Source of the DNA: an uncultured Acidobacteriaceae bacterium
GTDB lineage: Bacteria > Acidobacteriota > Terriglobia > Terriglobales > Acidobacteriaceae
Reading direction: 5' to 3'
DNA length: 64,000 bases
Assembly: GCA_903849645.1 (NCBI GenBank)
Contig: CAINJJ010000015.1
Coordinates: 62,001 to 126,000 of the forward strand
The notes beneath the pieces are model-generated. The model had not been told where the DNA came from. It saw only the letters and a program-made list of their open reading frames with translations, and ran no database searches. Made by a program: the position numbers and the translations under genes. Of this stretch, positions 1 through 8,712 are shown piece by piece. Each line of letters begins with the position of its first letter. Positions within the stretch are counted from its first letter, which is position 1.

Positions 1-1
1 A

Positions 2-1036
2 ATGAGCGAAGAAACCCAGCACGCGTCCCCGGCCATCGACCCGGCCTCCGTGCCGCAACGGACGTTATCGACCGGCGCCCGGATGCCGGCCATCGGCCTC
101 GGCACCTTCGGCTCCGACCACGTGACGCCCGCCCAGGTGGCCGCCGCGGTCAAGGGAGCCGCCGCAATCGGCTACCGCCATTTTGACTGCGCCTCGGTTT
201 ACGGCAACGAGGCGGAAGTCGGCGCTTCGCTGGAGTCGATCATCGCTGGCGGCATCCCCCGCGAGGAGTTGTGGGTGACCTCCAAGCTGTGGAACGACAG
301 GCACAGCGAGGCCGACGTCATCCCCTCCTTCCTCAAGTCGCTCTCCGATCTGCGCCTGGCGTATCTGGACCTCTATCTTGTCCATTGGCCCTTTCCCAAC
401 TTCCATCCCCCGGGTTGCGACGTGAGCTCCCGCAGCGCCGACGCAAAGCCCTACATCCACGAGAGCTTCATGAAGACCTGGCGCAAGCTGGAGGAACTGG
501 TGGACCTCGGCCTGGTGCGCCACATTGGCACCTCCAACATGACCATCCCCAAGCTCAAGCTGGTCCTCCGTGACGCCCGCATCAAGCCCGCCGTCAACGA
601 GATGGAGCTGCATCCCCACTTCCAGCAGCCCGAGCTCTTCGACTTCGTCGTCCAGAACGGCATTGCGCCCATCGGCTACTGCCCTATCGGCTCGCCCGGC
701 CGGCCCGACCGCGACCGCACTCCGGAAGACACCGCGCCCACCGAAGATCCAGTCATCCTTGAGATTGCCGGCCGCCGCGGCGTCCACCCCGCATTCATCT
801 GCATCCAGTGGGCGGTGCAGCGCGGCCAGACGCCCATTCCGTTCTCCGTCAATCCGCGCAACTACTACGCCAATCTGCAGGCAGCGGTTGCCGAACCGCT
901 CACCGCGGAAGAGATGCAGGCCATTGCAAAACTCGACCGCAACTGCCGCCTGATCAAGGGCCAGGTCTTCCTCTGGAAGGACGGCCAGACGTGGGAAGAC
1001 CTTTGGGACATCCACGGCGAAATCACGCCTCCGTAG
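2..1036 (+). CDS. Aldo/keto reductase
   Basis: NAD(P)H-dependent oxidoreductase of the aldo/keto reductase family, acting in the cytoplasm on an aldehyde, ketone or sugar substrate. The full (alpha/beta)8 tetrad is visible: Asp62 and Tyr67 in FDCASVYGNE, Lys95 in VTSKLWND and His128 in LYLVHWP. The late SNM and NEMELHP segments also fit the family. Its length of 344 residues is slightly above the usual 280-330 because of about 20 extra N-terminal residues. The ATG is at base 2, so the ribosome-binding site and promoter lie outside the window and a longer N-terminus cannot be excluded. It is followed after 54 bp by a zinc alcohol dehydrogenase on the same strand, which suggests a shared sugar or polyol oxidation/reduction pathway. 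The substrate cannot be read from sequence. Confidence 0.9.
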   Translation: MSEETQHASPAIDPASVPQRTLSTGARMPAIGLGTFGSDHVTPAQVAAAVKGAAAIGYRHFDCASVYGNEAEVGASLESIIAGGIPREELWVTSKLWNDRHSEADVIPSFLKSLSDLRLAYLDLYLVHWPFPNFHPPGCDVSSRSADAKPYIHESFMKTWRKLEELVDLGLVRHIGTSNMTIPKLKLVLRDARIKPAVNEMELHPHFQQPELFDFVVQNGIAPIGYCPIGSPGRPDRDRTPEDTAPTEDPVILEIAGRRGVHPAFICIQWAVQRGQTPIPFSVNPRNYYANLQAAVAEPLTAEEMQAIAKLDRNCRLIKGQVFLWKDGQTWEDLWDIHGEITPP

Positions 1037-1090
1037 CTGCCGCGTGTACACAATCCGGGCGAACGCTTCAACCACGAGGGAAGGGAATCG

Positions 1091-2158
1091 ATGAATCCAA
1101 CCATGAACGCCGCGTTTCTGCCCGGCAACTCCACCGTCGAGATGCGCACTGTGCCCGTGCCCACCCCCGGCCACGGCGAAGTGCTGCTGCGCATCAAGGC
1201 TTCCACAATCTGCGGCTCTGACATTCGCTGCATCTATCACGAGCATCTCGGCAAGGGCCCAGAAGGCTACCAGGGCGTCATCGCGGGGCACGAGCCCTGC
1301 GGTCAGATTGTCGCCACGGGCGAGGGCTGCCGGCGCTTCACCACCGGCGACCGCGTCATCGTCTACCACATCTCCGGCTGCGGAGTCTGCAACGACTGCC
1401 GCCGCGGTTACATGATCTCCTGCACCAGTGAGAAGTATCGACGCGCCTACGGATGGCAGCGCGACGGCGGCATGGCGGAGTACATGATCGCGGAAGAGAA
1501 GGATCTCATCGCCCTTCCTGATGAGCTCTCCTATGCGGACGGCGCGCAGGTGGCCTGCGGCTTCGGCACGGTGTACGAGGGGCTTGAAAAGATCGGCATC
1601 AATGGGAACCATGCCGTGCTCATCACGGGGCTTGGTCCGGTCGGGCTCGCCACCGGCGCGCTCTGCCGCAAGCTCGGCGCCAGCCAGATCATCGGCATCG
1701 ATGTTGTGGAGGAGCGCATGAAGATTGCTCTCGATATGGGCCTCTGCGATGCGGTGCTGGCCTCCGGTCCTGACAACGTCGAGCAGGTAAAGCAGTTGAC
1801 CGGCGGCTTCGGCGTCGAGCGCGCCGTCGATTGCTCGGCGCACCCGGCCGCGCGCGCCACCGCCATTCGCGCCACGCGCAAGTGGGGCAGGATCGTCTTC
1901 ATCGGCGAAGGAGGCAAGGTCGAGATCAATCCCTCGCCCGACATGATTCACGATCAGAAGACCCTCTACGGCTCGTGGGTCACCTCCACATGGCTGATGG
2001 AGGAGTTGGTCGAGCGGCTCGTCCGCTGGAACCTGCATCCCGCCGACATCATCACCCACCGCTTTCCACTCGAGCGCGCGGACGAAGCTTACGCGCTCAT
2101 GGCCTCTGGCAAGTGCGGCAAGGTTGCCGTCTGCCAGGATGAGGAGTTGACCCAGTGA
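1091..2158 (+). CDS. Zinc-dependent alcohol dehydrogenase (MDR family)
   Basis: Medium-chain dehydrogenase/reductase that would oxidise an alcohol or polyol with NAD(P). Catalytic zinc ligands are Cys41 (ICGSD) and the His67-Glu68 pair (AGHEP). The structural zinc lobe has Cys97, Cys100, Cys103 and Cys111 (CGVCNDC then MISC). The Rossmann motif GLGPVG lies near residue 177. Its 355 residues are normal for sorbitol/threonine-dehydrogenase-like members. The ATG start follows a GAAGGGAA purine stretch. Its last codons overlap the next gene by the GTGA arrangement (GTG start inside the TGA stop region), so the two are probably translationally coupled. With the upstream aldo/keto reductase and the downstream RbsD/FucU-like protein this looks like a sugar catabolic operon. 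The exact substrate is unknown. Confidence 0.92.
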   Translation: MNPTMNAAFLPGNSTVEMRTVPVPTPGHGEVLLRIKASTICGSDIRCIYHEHLGKGPEGYQGVIAGHEPCGQIVATGEGCRRFTTGDRVIVYHISGCGVCNDCRRGYMISCTSEKYRRAYGWQRDGGMAEYMIAEEKDLIALPDELSYADGAQVACGFGTVYEGLEKIGINGNHAVLITGLGPVGLATGALCRKLGASQIIGIDVVEERMKIALDMGLCDAVLASGPDNVEQVKQLTGGFGVERAVDCSAHPAARATAIRATRKWGRIVFIGEGGKVEINPSPDMIHDQKTLYGSWVTSTWLMEELVERLVRWNLHPADIITHRFPLERADEAYALMASGKCGKVAVCQDEELTQ

Positions 2159-2667
2159 CCACCGCTGCAACCAAAGCCCCTGCCAATGAGCCGCTGGCCG
2201 CGTGGGAGAGCCGCCTGCAGGCATGCCTGCCCCTCTTCGGCCATCGCAACTGGATTGTGGTTGCCGACTCCGCCTATCCCGCGCAATCCAAGCCAGGCAT
2301 CGAGACCATCGCCACAGGCGCCGATCAACTGCAGGTGGTCGCCACGGTTTTTGCGGCCATCGCCGCCTGCTCTCATATCCGCGCCAAGGTCTATATTGAT
2401 CGCGAACTGGCCTTTGTCTCCAACAGCGATGCGCCCGGTGTCGCGGACTATCGCACCGAACTCGAAAAACTGCTCAATGGGGCAACGGCTCTCCAGCTCC
2501 CCCACGAGCAGATCATCTACAGCCTCGACCAGTCCGCCGAGGTCTTTCGCATTCTCATCCTCAAGACCACGCTGGCCATCCCGTATACGTCGGTCTTCTT
2601 CGAACTCGATTGCGGCTACTGGAACGCCGAGGCTGAAGCGCGCCTGCGCGCCGCCATTCCCGCCTAA
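2155..2667 (+). CDS. RbsD/FucU-like sugar mutarotase-type protein
   Basis: 170-residue protein resembling the RbsD/FucU family, small cytoplasmic enzymes that interconvert pyranose/furanose forms or anomers of ribose and fucose. The family-like pattern is LFGHRNWIVVADSAYP near residues 27-42, with His30 in the position of the catalytic histidine after Gly. The C-terminal YTSVFFELDCGYW replaces the usual YANIIL segment. It is longer than RbsD (about 140 residues) because of an N-terminal extension. The GTG start overlaps the TGA stop of the alcohol dehydrogenase by 4 bp, indicating translational coupling. The assignment rests on motif resemblance and context; the C-terminal active-site Tyr/Asn pattern is not fully conserved, so a diverged sugar-binding role is possible. 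Confidence 0.6.
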   Translation: MTTAATKAPANEPLAAWESRLQACLPLFGHRNWIVVADSAYPAQSKPGIETIATGADQLQVVATVFAAIAACSHIRAKVYIDRELAFVSNSDAPGVADYRTELEKLLNGATALQLPHEQIIYSLDQSAEVFRILILKTTLAIPYTSVFFELDCGYWNAEAEARLRAAIPA

Positions 2668-2766
2668 CCTCTTTGCATCATTGACCCGGCGGAACAGCGC
2701 ACCCTGCGCCAGTCCGCCGTGCCATTTTTCCTCAGCGCCTCCATGTACCATGGTCATGGAATACTC

Positions 2767-5031
2767 ATGACTGAAACGAAAAATCTCTCCCCTGAAATCC
2801 TCCTCCACATCGCTCAAACGCTCAATCTGCCCATGCGCGGACTTGTGGCCGTCATCGAACTGCTGGACGACGGCGGGACCGTGCCCTTCATCGCGCGCTA
2901 TCGCAAAGAGGCCACCGGCAACCTGGATGAAGTGCAGATTCTCGCCATCGAAGAAAAGCTCGCCTACTTCCGTGAACTGGCAGACCGCCGCGCCACCATC
3001 CTTGCTTCCATCGCCGAGCAGGGCAAGCTCACCGATGAGTTGAAGGCACGCATCGAGGCCACGCTCGACAAGAGCGAACTCGAAGATCTGTATCTCCCCT
3101 ACAAGCCGAAGCGCCGCACCAAGGCCACCATCGCCCGTGAAAAAGGGCTGGAGCCGCTCGCGCAATATCTATGGGCGCAGCAACCGGCCGCCCAGCCTCT
3201 CTCGAGTTTTGCCGCAACCTTTGTCAATCCAGAACTCGGCGTGGCCACTATCGACGAGGCCCTCGATGGCGCGCGTCACATCGTCGCCGAGTGGATCAGC
3301 GAAGACGCCGACCTGCGCAAGGCTCTGCGCCAACTTGTCTTCGATGAAGGCGCGGTGGTCAGTCACAAAGTCACCGATGCCGTCGATGAGCAGGACAAGT
3401 TCAAGATGTATTACGACTACAAGGAGCCGGTAAAGACCATTCCCTCGCATCGCATGCTGGCCATCCGCCGCGGCGAAGGCGAGAATGTGCTCTACTTCCT
3501 CATTGAGGTCGAGCCGGAGCGCGCCGTGGCCATCATGCAGCGCCACGTACTGCGTGCGCGCGGCGACTGGACGCGCGAGCTTGAAACCGCCATCGACGAT
3601 GCATGGAAGCGCCTGCTCAACGCCTCCATTCAGGGCGAGATCCGTCTCGAGTTGAAGCGCCGCTCCGATACTGACGCCATCAAGGTCTTCCGCGACAATC
3701 TCTACAACCTCCTGCTTGCTCCTCCCGCCGGACCCATCTCCGTGCTCGGCATCGACCCTGGCCTGCGCACCGGCTGCAAGGTAGCGGTGGTGGATGAAAC
3801 AGGCAAGCTGCTCGCCCACGACGTGCTCTACCTGCACACGTCGAAGCACGGCAATGCGGAAGCCGCGCCCAAGCTCGAGTCCCTTCTGCGCAAGCACAAC
3901 GTTCGCGCCATCGCCATCGGCAACGGCACCGCCTCGCGCGAGACCGATGCCTTCGTGCACGAGTTTCTGCGCGACAAGGGCATCAGCGAAGTCTTCTCTG
4001 TCACGGTCAGCGAAGCCGGCGCCAGCGTCTACTCCGCCTCGCCCGTGGCACGGCAGGAGTTTCCTGATCTCGACCTCACCGTGCGCGGAGCCATCTCCAT
4101 CGCGCGCCGCTTGCAGGACCCGCTCTCGGAACTCGTCAAGGTCGATCCCAAGTCCATCGGCGTGGGCCAGTATCAGCACGACGTTGATCAGCGCCAGCTT
4201 CAGGAGTCGCTCGATACCGTCATCGAGAGCTGCGTCAACAAGGTCGGCGTCGATCTCAACACATCCTCGTGGACGCTGCTGCGGTTCGTCGCCGGCATCA
4301 CCGAGCGCACCGCCCTCAACATCGTCAGCTTCCGCAATGAGAAGGGAAGCTTCCGCTCGCGCGCCCAGGTGCTCCAGGTGCCCGGCATCGGCCCCAAGAC
4401 CTTCGAGCAGGCCGCGGGTTTTCTTCGCATCCGCAACGGGGACAACCCGCTGGATATGACCGCCGTTCACCCCGAGTCGTACCCAGTTGTAGAGCAGATT
4501 GCCAACTCGCTGCGCACCACGGTCAAGGCCATCATTCAGGACCCGCAACTGCTCGAGCAGGTGGACCGCAGCCAGCTCTCCGCCGGAGCCTTCACTCTCA
4601 ACGACATCCTCTCCGAGCTGCGCAAGCCAGGCCGCGACCCGCGCGACACGTTCGTGGCGCCGTCCTTTGCTGAGGGCGTCCGCGCCATCGGCGATGTTGA
4701 GCCGGGCATGGTGCTCGAGGGCGTGGTCACCAACGTCACCAAGTTCGGCGCCTTCGTTGATATCGGCGTTCATCAGGACGGCCTGGTGCACATCAGCGAG
4801 CTCTCCAACCGCTACATCAAGGAGCCATCCGAGGCCGTGAAGACGGGCCAGATCGTCAAGGTCAAAGTGCTCTCGGTCGACCTGAAGGCCAAACGCATTG
4901 CGCTCTCCATCAAGCAGCTCACGGCTCCTGCCGCGCGCCCCGCGCCCAGAGCCGTCAAGCCACCTCCGCCGCCGCCGCTGACCATGGACCAGAAGCTCGC
5001 CGCTCTCTCCAGCAAGTGGAAGGGCAGGTAA
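2767..5031 (+). CDS. tex: Tex-family RNA-binding transcription accessory protein
   Basis: Tex (YhgF) is a cytoplasmic nucleic-acid-binding protein linked to transcription and RNA metabolism. The domains appear in the expected order: an N-terminal helical Tex region (FIARYRKEATGNLDE near residue 41), a YqgF/RNase-H-like domain starting VLGIDPGLRTGCKVA near residue 326, tandem helix-hairpin-helix segments (VPGIGPKTFEQAAGF), and a C-terminal S1 domain (KFGAFVDIGVHQDGLVHIS, from about residue 644). The tail ends with a basic, proline-rich stretch. I start at ATG 2767 (MTETKN), which gives 754 residues. An in-frame ATG 48 bp upstream (MPFFLSASM) would add residues not typical of the family. It stands alone between the sugar operon and ppk2. 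Confidence 0.93.
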   Translation: MTETKNLSPEILLHIAQTLNLPMRGLVAVIELLDDGGTVPFIARYRKEATGNLDEVQILAIEEKLAYFRELADRRATILASIAEQGKLTDELKARIEATLDKSELEDLYLPYKPKRRTKATIAREKGLEPLAQYLWAQQPAAQPLSSFAATFVNPELGVATIDEALDGARHIVAEWISEDADLRKALRQLVFDEGAVVSHKVTDAVDEQDKFKMYYDYKEPVKTIPSHRMLAIRRGEGENVLYFLIEVEPERAVAIMQRHVLRARGDWTRELETAIDDAWKRLLNASIQGEIRLELKRRSDTDAIKVFRDNLYNLLLAPPAGPISVLGIDPGLRTGCKVAVVDETGKLLAHDVLYLHTSKHGNAEAAPKLESLLRKHNVRAIAIGNGTASRETDAFVHEFLRDKGISEVFSVTVSEAGASVYSASPVARQEFPDLDLTVRGAISIARRLQDPLSELVKVDPKSIGVGQYQHDVDQRQLQESLDTVIESCVNKVGVDLNTSSWTLLRFVAGITERTALNIVSFRNEKGSFRSRAQVLQVPGIGPKTFEQAAGFLRIRNGDNPLDMTAVHPESYPVVEQIANSLRTTVKAIIQDPQLLEQVDRSQLSAGAFTLNDILSELRKPGRDPRDTFVAPSFAEGVRAIGDVEPGMVLEGVVTNVTKFGAFVDIGVHQDGLVHISELSNRYIKEPSEAVKTGQIVKVKVLSVDLKAKRIALSIKQLTAPAARPAPRAVKPPPPPPLTMDQKLAALSSKWKGR

Positions 5032-5130
5032 CGCAGCATTCTCCCGCGGCAAGTCCTTGACGAATCAAGGTTGAGGACTATCATGGTCGCGTCGGCCAAC
5101 CGGGCCGGCTGCTGTGCTGGAGGAAGTGAA

Positions 5131-6021
5131 ATGAAAGACAAGAGCAAGGAAGCGCCGCCTGCCGCCGCCAAGGGCGTTCTGCCCGCCGGCGTCAAGCTGA
5201 GCGGCGATATGCCCGCACCCGATCACGCCACGGAAAAGACGCTCAGACTGGGCAAGGACTGCGACTACGACCGCGAGCTCCGTCGCCTGCAGATCGAACT
5301 GGTCAAGCTCCAGGAGTGGATTCGCCAGGAGAAGCTGCGCGTAGTGATCCTCTTCGAGGGTCGCGACGCCGCGGGCAAGGGCGGCGCCATCAAGCGCATT
5401 ACCGAGTCGCTCAATCCCCGCGTCTGCCGCGTGGTTGCGCTGGGCACTCCCACGGAGCGCGAGCAGTCGCAGTGGTACTTCCAGAGATACGTTGCGCATC
5501 TGCCTGCCGCCGGAGAGATGGTGCTCTTCGATCGCAGTTGGTATAACCGCGCCGGCGTCGAACGCGTGATGGGCTTCTGCACCGAGGCGCAGTATCTTGA
5601 GTTCATGCAGAGCTGTCCGGAGTTCGAGCGCATGCTGGTTCGCTCCGGCATCCGGCTCATCAAATACTGGTTCTCCGTCAGCGACGAAGAGCAGGAGCGC
5701 CGGTTTCAGGACCGCATGAAAACCGTCACCAAGCGCTGGAAGCTCAGCCCGATGGATCTTGAATCGCGCAAGCATTGGGCCGAGTACTCACGCGCCAAGG
5801 ACGAGATGTTTGCCGTCACCGACACCAAGCAGGCGCCCTGGTACGTGGTCAATGCGGAAGACAAGAAGACTGCGCGGCTCAACGTCATCCGCCACCTGCT
5901 GTCGATGTTTGTCTATCGCGACCTCACGCCGGAGACGCTGGTCCTGCCGCCGCTCGACAAGACCAAGTACATTCGCCCACCGATTCAGGAGCAGAACTTC
6001 ATCCCTGAGATCTATCGCTGA
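5131..6021 (+). CDS. ppk2: Polyphosphate kinase 2
   Basis: PPK2 transfers phosphate between polyphosphate and nucleotides in the cytoplasm. The 296-residue protein has the single-domain thymidylate-kinase-like fold: Walker A GRDAAGKGG at residues 77-85, Walker B VLFDRSWYNR with Asp134, and the lid region with RRFQDRM and the KLSPMDLESR segment. The start is ATG 5131, preceded by AGGAAG at a 6-base spacing. An upstream in-frame start at 5071 would add 20 residues without family support. Single-domain length suggests class I (NDP-phosphorylating) or class III; I cannot separate these by eye. It ends 29 bp before the converging glycosidase gene, with a hairpin between them. Confidence 0.93.
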   Translation: MKDKSKEAPPAAAKGVLPAGVKLSGDMPAPDHATEKTLRLGKDCDYDRELRRLQIELVKLQEWIRQEKLRVVILFEGRDAAGKGGAIKRITESLNPRVCRVVALGTPTEREQSQWYFQRYVAHLPAAGEMVLFDRSWYNRAGVERVMGFCTEAQYLEFMQSCPEFERMLVRSGIRLIKYWFSVSDEEQERRFQDRMKTVTKRWKLSPMDLESRKHWAEYSRAKDEMFAVTDTKQAPWYVVNAEDKKTARLNVIRHLLSMFVYRDLTPETLVLPPLDKTKYIRPPIQEQNFIPEIYR

Positions 6022-6032
6022 GGTCCGCTTTC

Positions 6033-6072
6033 GCGTTGTGCGGCTCAGGTTACGGCCTGAACTGCACAACGC
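6033..6072. terminator. Nested inverted repeat between converging genes
   Basis: Between ppk2 (+) and the glycosidase (-) there are 9-bp perfect arms GCGTTGTGC (6033-6041) and GCACAACGC (6064-6072). Inside them is a second 5-bp pair, TCAGG/CCTGA. The right part overlaps the last codons of the minus-strand gene. No T-run follows, so this is a candidate bidirectional terminator or a cruciform, not a classical one. Confidence 0.4.
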
Positions 6073-8671
6073 ATTTGGCGCGCCGGTAGGTTTGAGCGGC
6101 CGCCGGGTCGGGGACCGCGGCGATGGTCAACTCCACCACGCCATCGACGGATGGCGATGCCGTCGCGCCTTCCGCTTTCACAACCGGCCAGTCCGTCTGA
6201 AGTTCAAAGTGCGTGGCGCGGTCGCGCGGCACATCGGCCACAATGGTCAGCGTGTTTCCCTCAAGACTGGTGCCCACCACATGCACGCCGCGGCTCGCCG
6301 TGCCAAGCACCGGAGTGGTCTGCTCCGCACTGACCTGCACACCGCCATGCAAGTCGATGTGCAACTCGCTCTTGCCATGCGGCGCGTCAAAGAGCAGCCG
6401 CGCATTGGCTCCCTGCCCGTGGTTTTCCTGCGTCAGGGGAATTGAGTGACGCTCCAACTCCGCCTCCCTGGCCCGGCTCCCCAGTGGAATCTCTGGACTG
6501 AAATCGAAGTGGAAGACCGGCCCCGGATTGTCGATGTTCAGAGTCAGTCCGTGCGCTCTGCGCCGCAGCGTCAAGCCGACAATCGCATTCCCCAGCTTGA
6601 TGTGCTCGATCGAGACATGGTCCCATTGCGCCGGCAGGCGTGGCGCAAACACAATCCGCCCCTGCACCGAGTCAACGTCCAACCCCAGCAGGCCATGAAT
6701 TGTCGCATCCAGAAATCCCGCGGACGACCAGCTCTGCTCCGGCACGGACTCACCTTGCGTGCGATAGAAGTTTCCCGCCAGCACCTCGTCCATGTGTCCC
6801 AGCGAGTCCAGCGACGCAGACGGAATGAGCGTCCGCCAGATGCCCAGCGCGGTCACCGGCCGATACTCGCTCCAGAAGGCCTTCGCCAGAGAGGCTGTGC
6901 CCACGGCCCAAACGCTTCCCTTGGCATAGGACTCGGGTTCGTATCCAAAAGAGTCTTCCGCCACGCTGCGCGTTCCCCAGTCGGTTTGAAACGATGCCGA
7001 AGCCAGCGTATCAAGGAGAGTTGCGTTCTGCTCAGGGCTGAAGAGATGCAGTGTCAGTGCTTCGGCCGGGCCGCTGCGCCGCTCCGGCGCTCCCTCGCCT
7101 GTCGCGCTGTAGCCGTTCACCCAGAAAGTTCTTCGCGCGCTCCAGTAGCGTGTGGGAACGGTAGCTCGCGCCAGTTGCGCGGCGCGCGTTGCATCATCCG
7201 CCAGGGCCGTATGCCCGGTCAGCGTGGCCACGCGGGCAAAGCCCTGTGCCGCCTGCACCCAGCTTGTCGAGAGCCCAAGGTCGTCGGTCAATCGGTCCTG
7301 CTCATTGCCGCCTTCCTTGTCGTCGGGAATCCGCGGCAGTCCGCTCACGGGGTCAATCACCGACTTGCAGTAGCGATACGCAGCTTCAATCGCCTTCCAG
7401 TGTTCGCGCGCAAACGCCACATCGCCGCTGGCGGCAAGGTAGTGATCCAGCATGGTGAGAAACTGGAAGGTGATGTCCACATGCACAAACATGAAAGGGT
7501 AGTCGCCTGCCCAGTCAATCACCCCCGCGCTCTGCGAGAGCTCGTGCCAGATCATGCCCGTCTTGCGGTCCTGGTATTTGAGAATGAAATCCAGTTCCTG
7601 CCGTGCGTGGTCAGTATCGCTCGCCGCCATGCCGCCTTCGGCTGTGATCAGTCCATCTCCGGCAAAGAACCAGTCATACTGCGGACGCCGCGCGCCACGC
7701 GATGGCCCATATCCTGCCACATAGCCGCAGCCCAGGTCGGGGTTGCACACCCACGCCTGATCGAGCGCAGTCTCGGCCCACGCGATTGCCTTGTTGACCT
7801 CCGCATCCGGCGTTTCCACGTGCAGCGCATTGGCTTCGAACTCTTGCACATGCGTCGCGTACCTTGCCTCCAGCGAATCGCGGTCCTGAATCAACCGCTG
7901 GTAAAACAACCCGATATCGCTTACATGGGGTTTGTTCAGCGCAAAGAAGACGTGCGCGGCGCCATACGCGTCCGGATGCAGCGTGAACCCCAATGCGTTG
8001 GCGTTTTCGCCTCCAGCCGTGCGGTTCGCAAGGCTGTCGTGAGCCGCAATCTCCGGCGACCCAACCAGGGCGGTGAATCCGTTTGAACCCTCGCTCAGCA
8101 GAAATGCCGACAGGGTTCCATTCCAACTGACCCCCTGCCCGCCCATCGAACCAGGCCACATCAGGTCCAGCACCGGCGTGGCATGGACCTCAATCTCCAC
8201 TCCACGCCCGCTCACCACCTGGTAGCTGATGATCGCGCCCGACTCGTCGAGAGGAGCAAACAGTTTTTCCCGCACAATGAAGTCAGGCCCCAGGTAGGTG
8301 CGCGTCACAGACTCCGGCTCATAGGTCACGCGGGCAAGAATCTCCTCTCCGCGAATCGGAGTGGTCGCGCCCGCGGAGCGAAACTGCACCCGGTATCCGC
8401 TCACGATCTGAAACGGATAGGCCCACACTTCCAGGCTGCCGGTTGCATAGCCAGACACCAGCGCGCGACGCCCATGGGCCGCGATAAACCGGTGCGGCCC
8501 CACGGCCTCCGTGTCCAGCGCGGGACTCCCGCCGGTCAATGCCGCCGCTTCGTTCTCAGCCGCTACGCTGCGCACAGCCAGACCGCCGGCACAACCGGCC
8601 GTTCCAAGCAGGAGCAACATGGTCCGAAGCAAAGCCAACCCGCCGGCGCAAAAGATCGGGGATGATTTCAA
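6050..8671 (-). CDS. Exported six-hairpin glycosidase (amylo-1,6-glucosidase/GH63-like)
   Basis: Large predicted periplasmic or secreted glycoside hydrolase with an (alpha/alpha)6 barrel. Seen in sequence: an N-terminal hydrophobic signal-like stretch (LLRTMLLLLGTAGCAGGLAV) that could be a signal peptide or lipobox, then a beta-rich domain. The barrel follows with PQYDWFFAGDGL, IWHELSQSAG, DYPFMFVHVD and PEQSWSSAGFLDATIHG, features shared with glycogen-debranching C-domains and GH63/GH65/GH78-type enzymes. The acidic residues in FAGDG and PEQSW are plausible catalytic sites. No ATG fits; I chose TTG 8671, which has AAGAGG upstream at correct spacing. An alternative GTG at 8746 would overlap the upstream gene. 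At about 873 residues it probably trims an oligosaccharide. The substrate class is uncertain. Confidence 0.78.
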   Translation of the reverse strand: MKSSPIFCAGGLALLRTMLLLLGTAGCAGGLAVRSVAAENEAAALTGGSPALDTEAVGPHRFIAAHGRRALVSGYATGSLEVWAYPFQIVSGYRVQFRSAGATTPIRGEEILARVTYEPESVTRTYLGPDFIVREKLFAPLDESGAIISYQVVSGRGVEIEVHATPVLDLMWPGSMGGQGVSWNGTLSAFLLSEGSNGFTALVGSPEIAAHDSLANRTAGGENANALGFTLHPDAYGAAHVFFALNKPHVSDIGLFYQRLIQDRDSLEARYATHVQEFEANALHVETPDAEVNKAIAWAETALDQAWVCNPDLGCGYVAGYGPSRGARRPQYDWFFAGDGLITAEGGMAASDTDHARQELDFILKYQDRKTGMIWHELSQSAGVIDWAGDYPFMFVHVDITFQFLTMLDHYLAASGDVAFAREHWKAIEAAYRYCKSVIDPVSGLPRIPDDKEGGNEQDRLTDDLGLSTSWVQAAQGFARVATLTGHTALADDATRAAQLARATVPTRYWSARRTFWVNGYSATGEGAPERRSGPAEALTLHLFSPEQNATLLDTLASASFQTDWGTRSVAEDSFGYEPESYAKGSVWAVGTASLAKAFWSEYRPVTALGIWRTLIPSASLDSLGHMDEVLAGNFYRTQGESVPEQSWSSAGFLDATIHGLLGLDVDSVQGRIVFAPRLPAQWDHVSIEHIKLGNAIVGLTLRRRAHGLTLNIDNPGPVFHFDFSPEIPLGSRAREAELERHSIPLTQENHGQGANARLLFDAPHGKSELHIDLHGGVQVSAEQTTPVLGTASRGVHVVGTSLEGNTLTIVADVPRDRATHFELQTDWPVVKAEGATASPSVDGVVELTIAAVPDPAAAQTYRRAKCVVQFRP

Positions 8672-8712
8672 CGCAAGCCTCTTTTCAATCAGGTAACGCG
8701 CGTCCGCGGGAC

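Noticed and set aside
65..2224. A 719-codon minus-strand open frame opposite the first two genes.
   Set aside because: It mirrors well-supported plus-strand genes with complete catalytic motifs and shows no family motif; long antisense frames are expected at this GC content.
3169..5052. Long minus-strand frame opposite tex.
   Set aside because: Antisense of a clear tex gene; low-complexity translation with no ribosome-binding site support.
6446..8086. Plus-strand frame of 546 codons opposite the glycosidase.
   Set aside because: No recognisable motif; the minus-strand gene is continuous and family-like.
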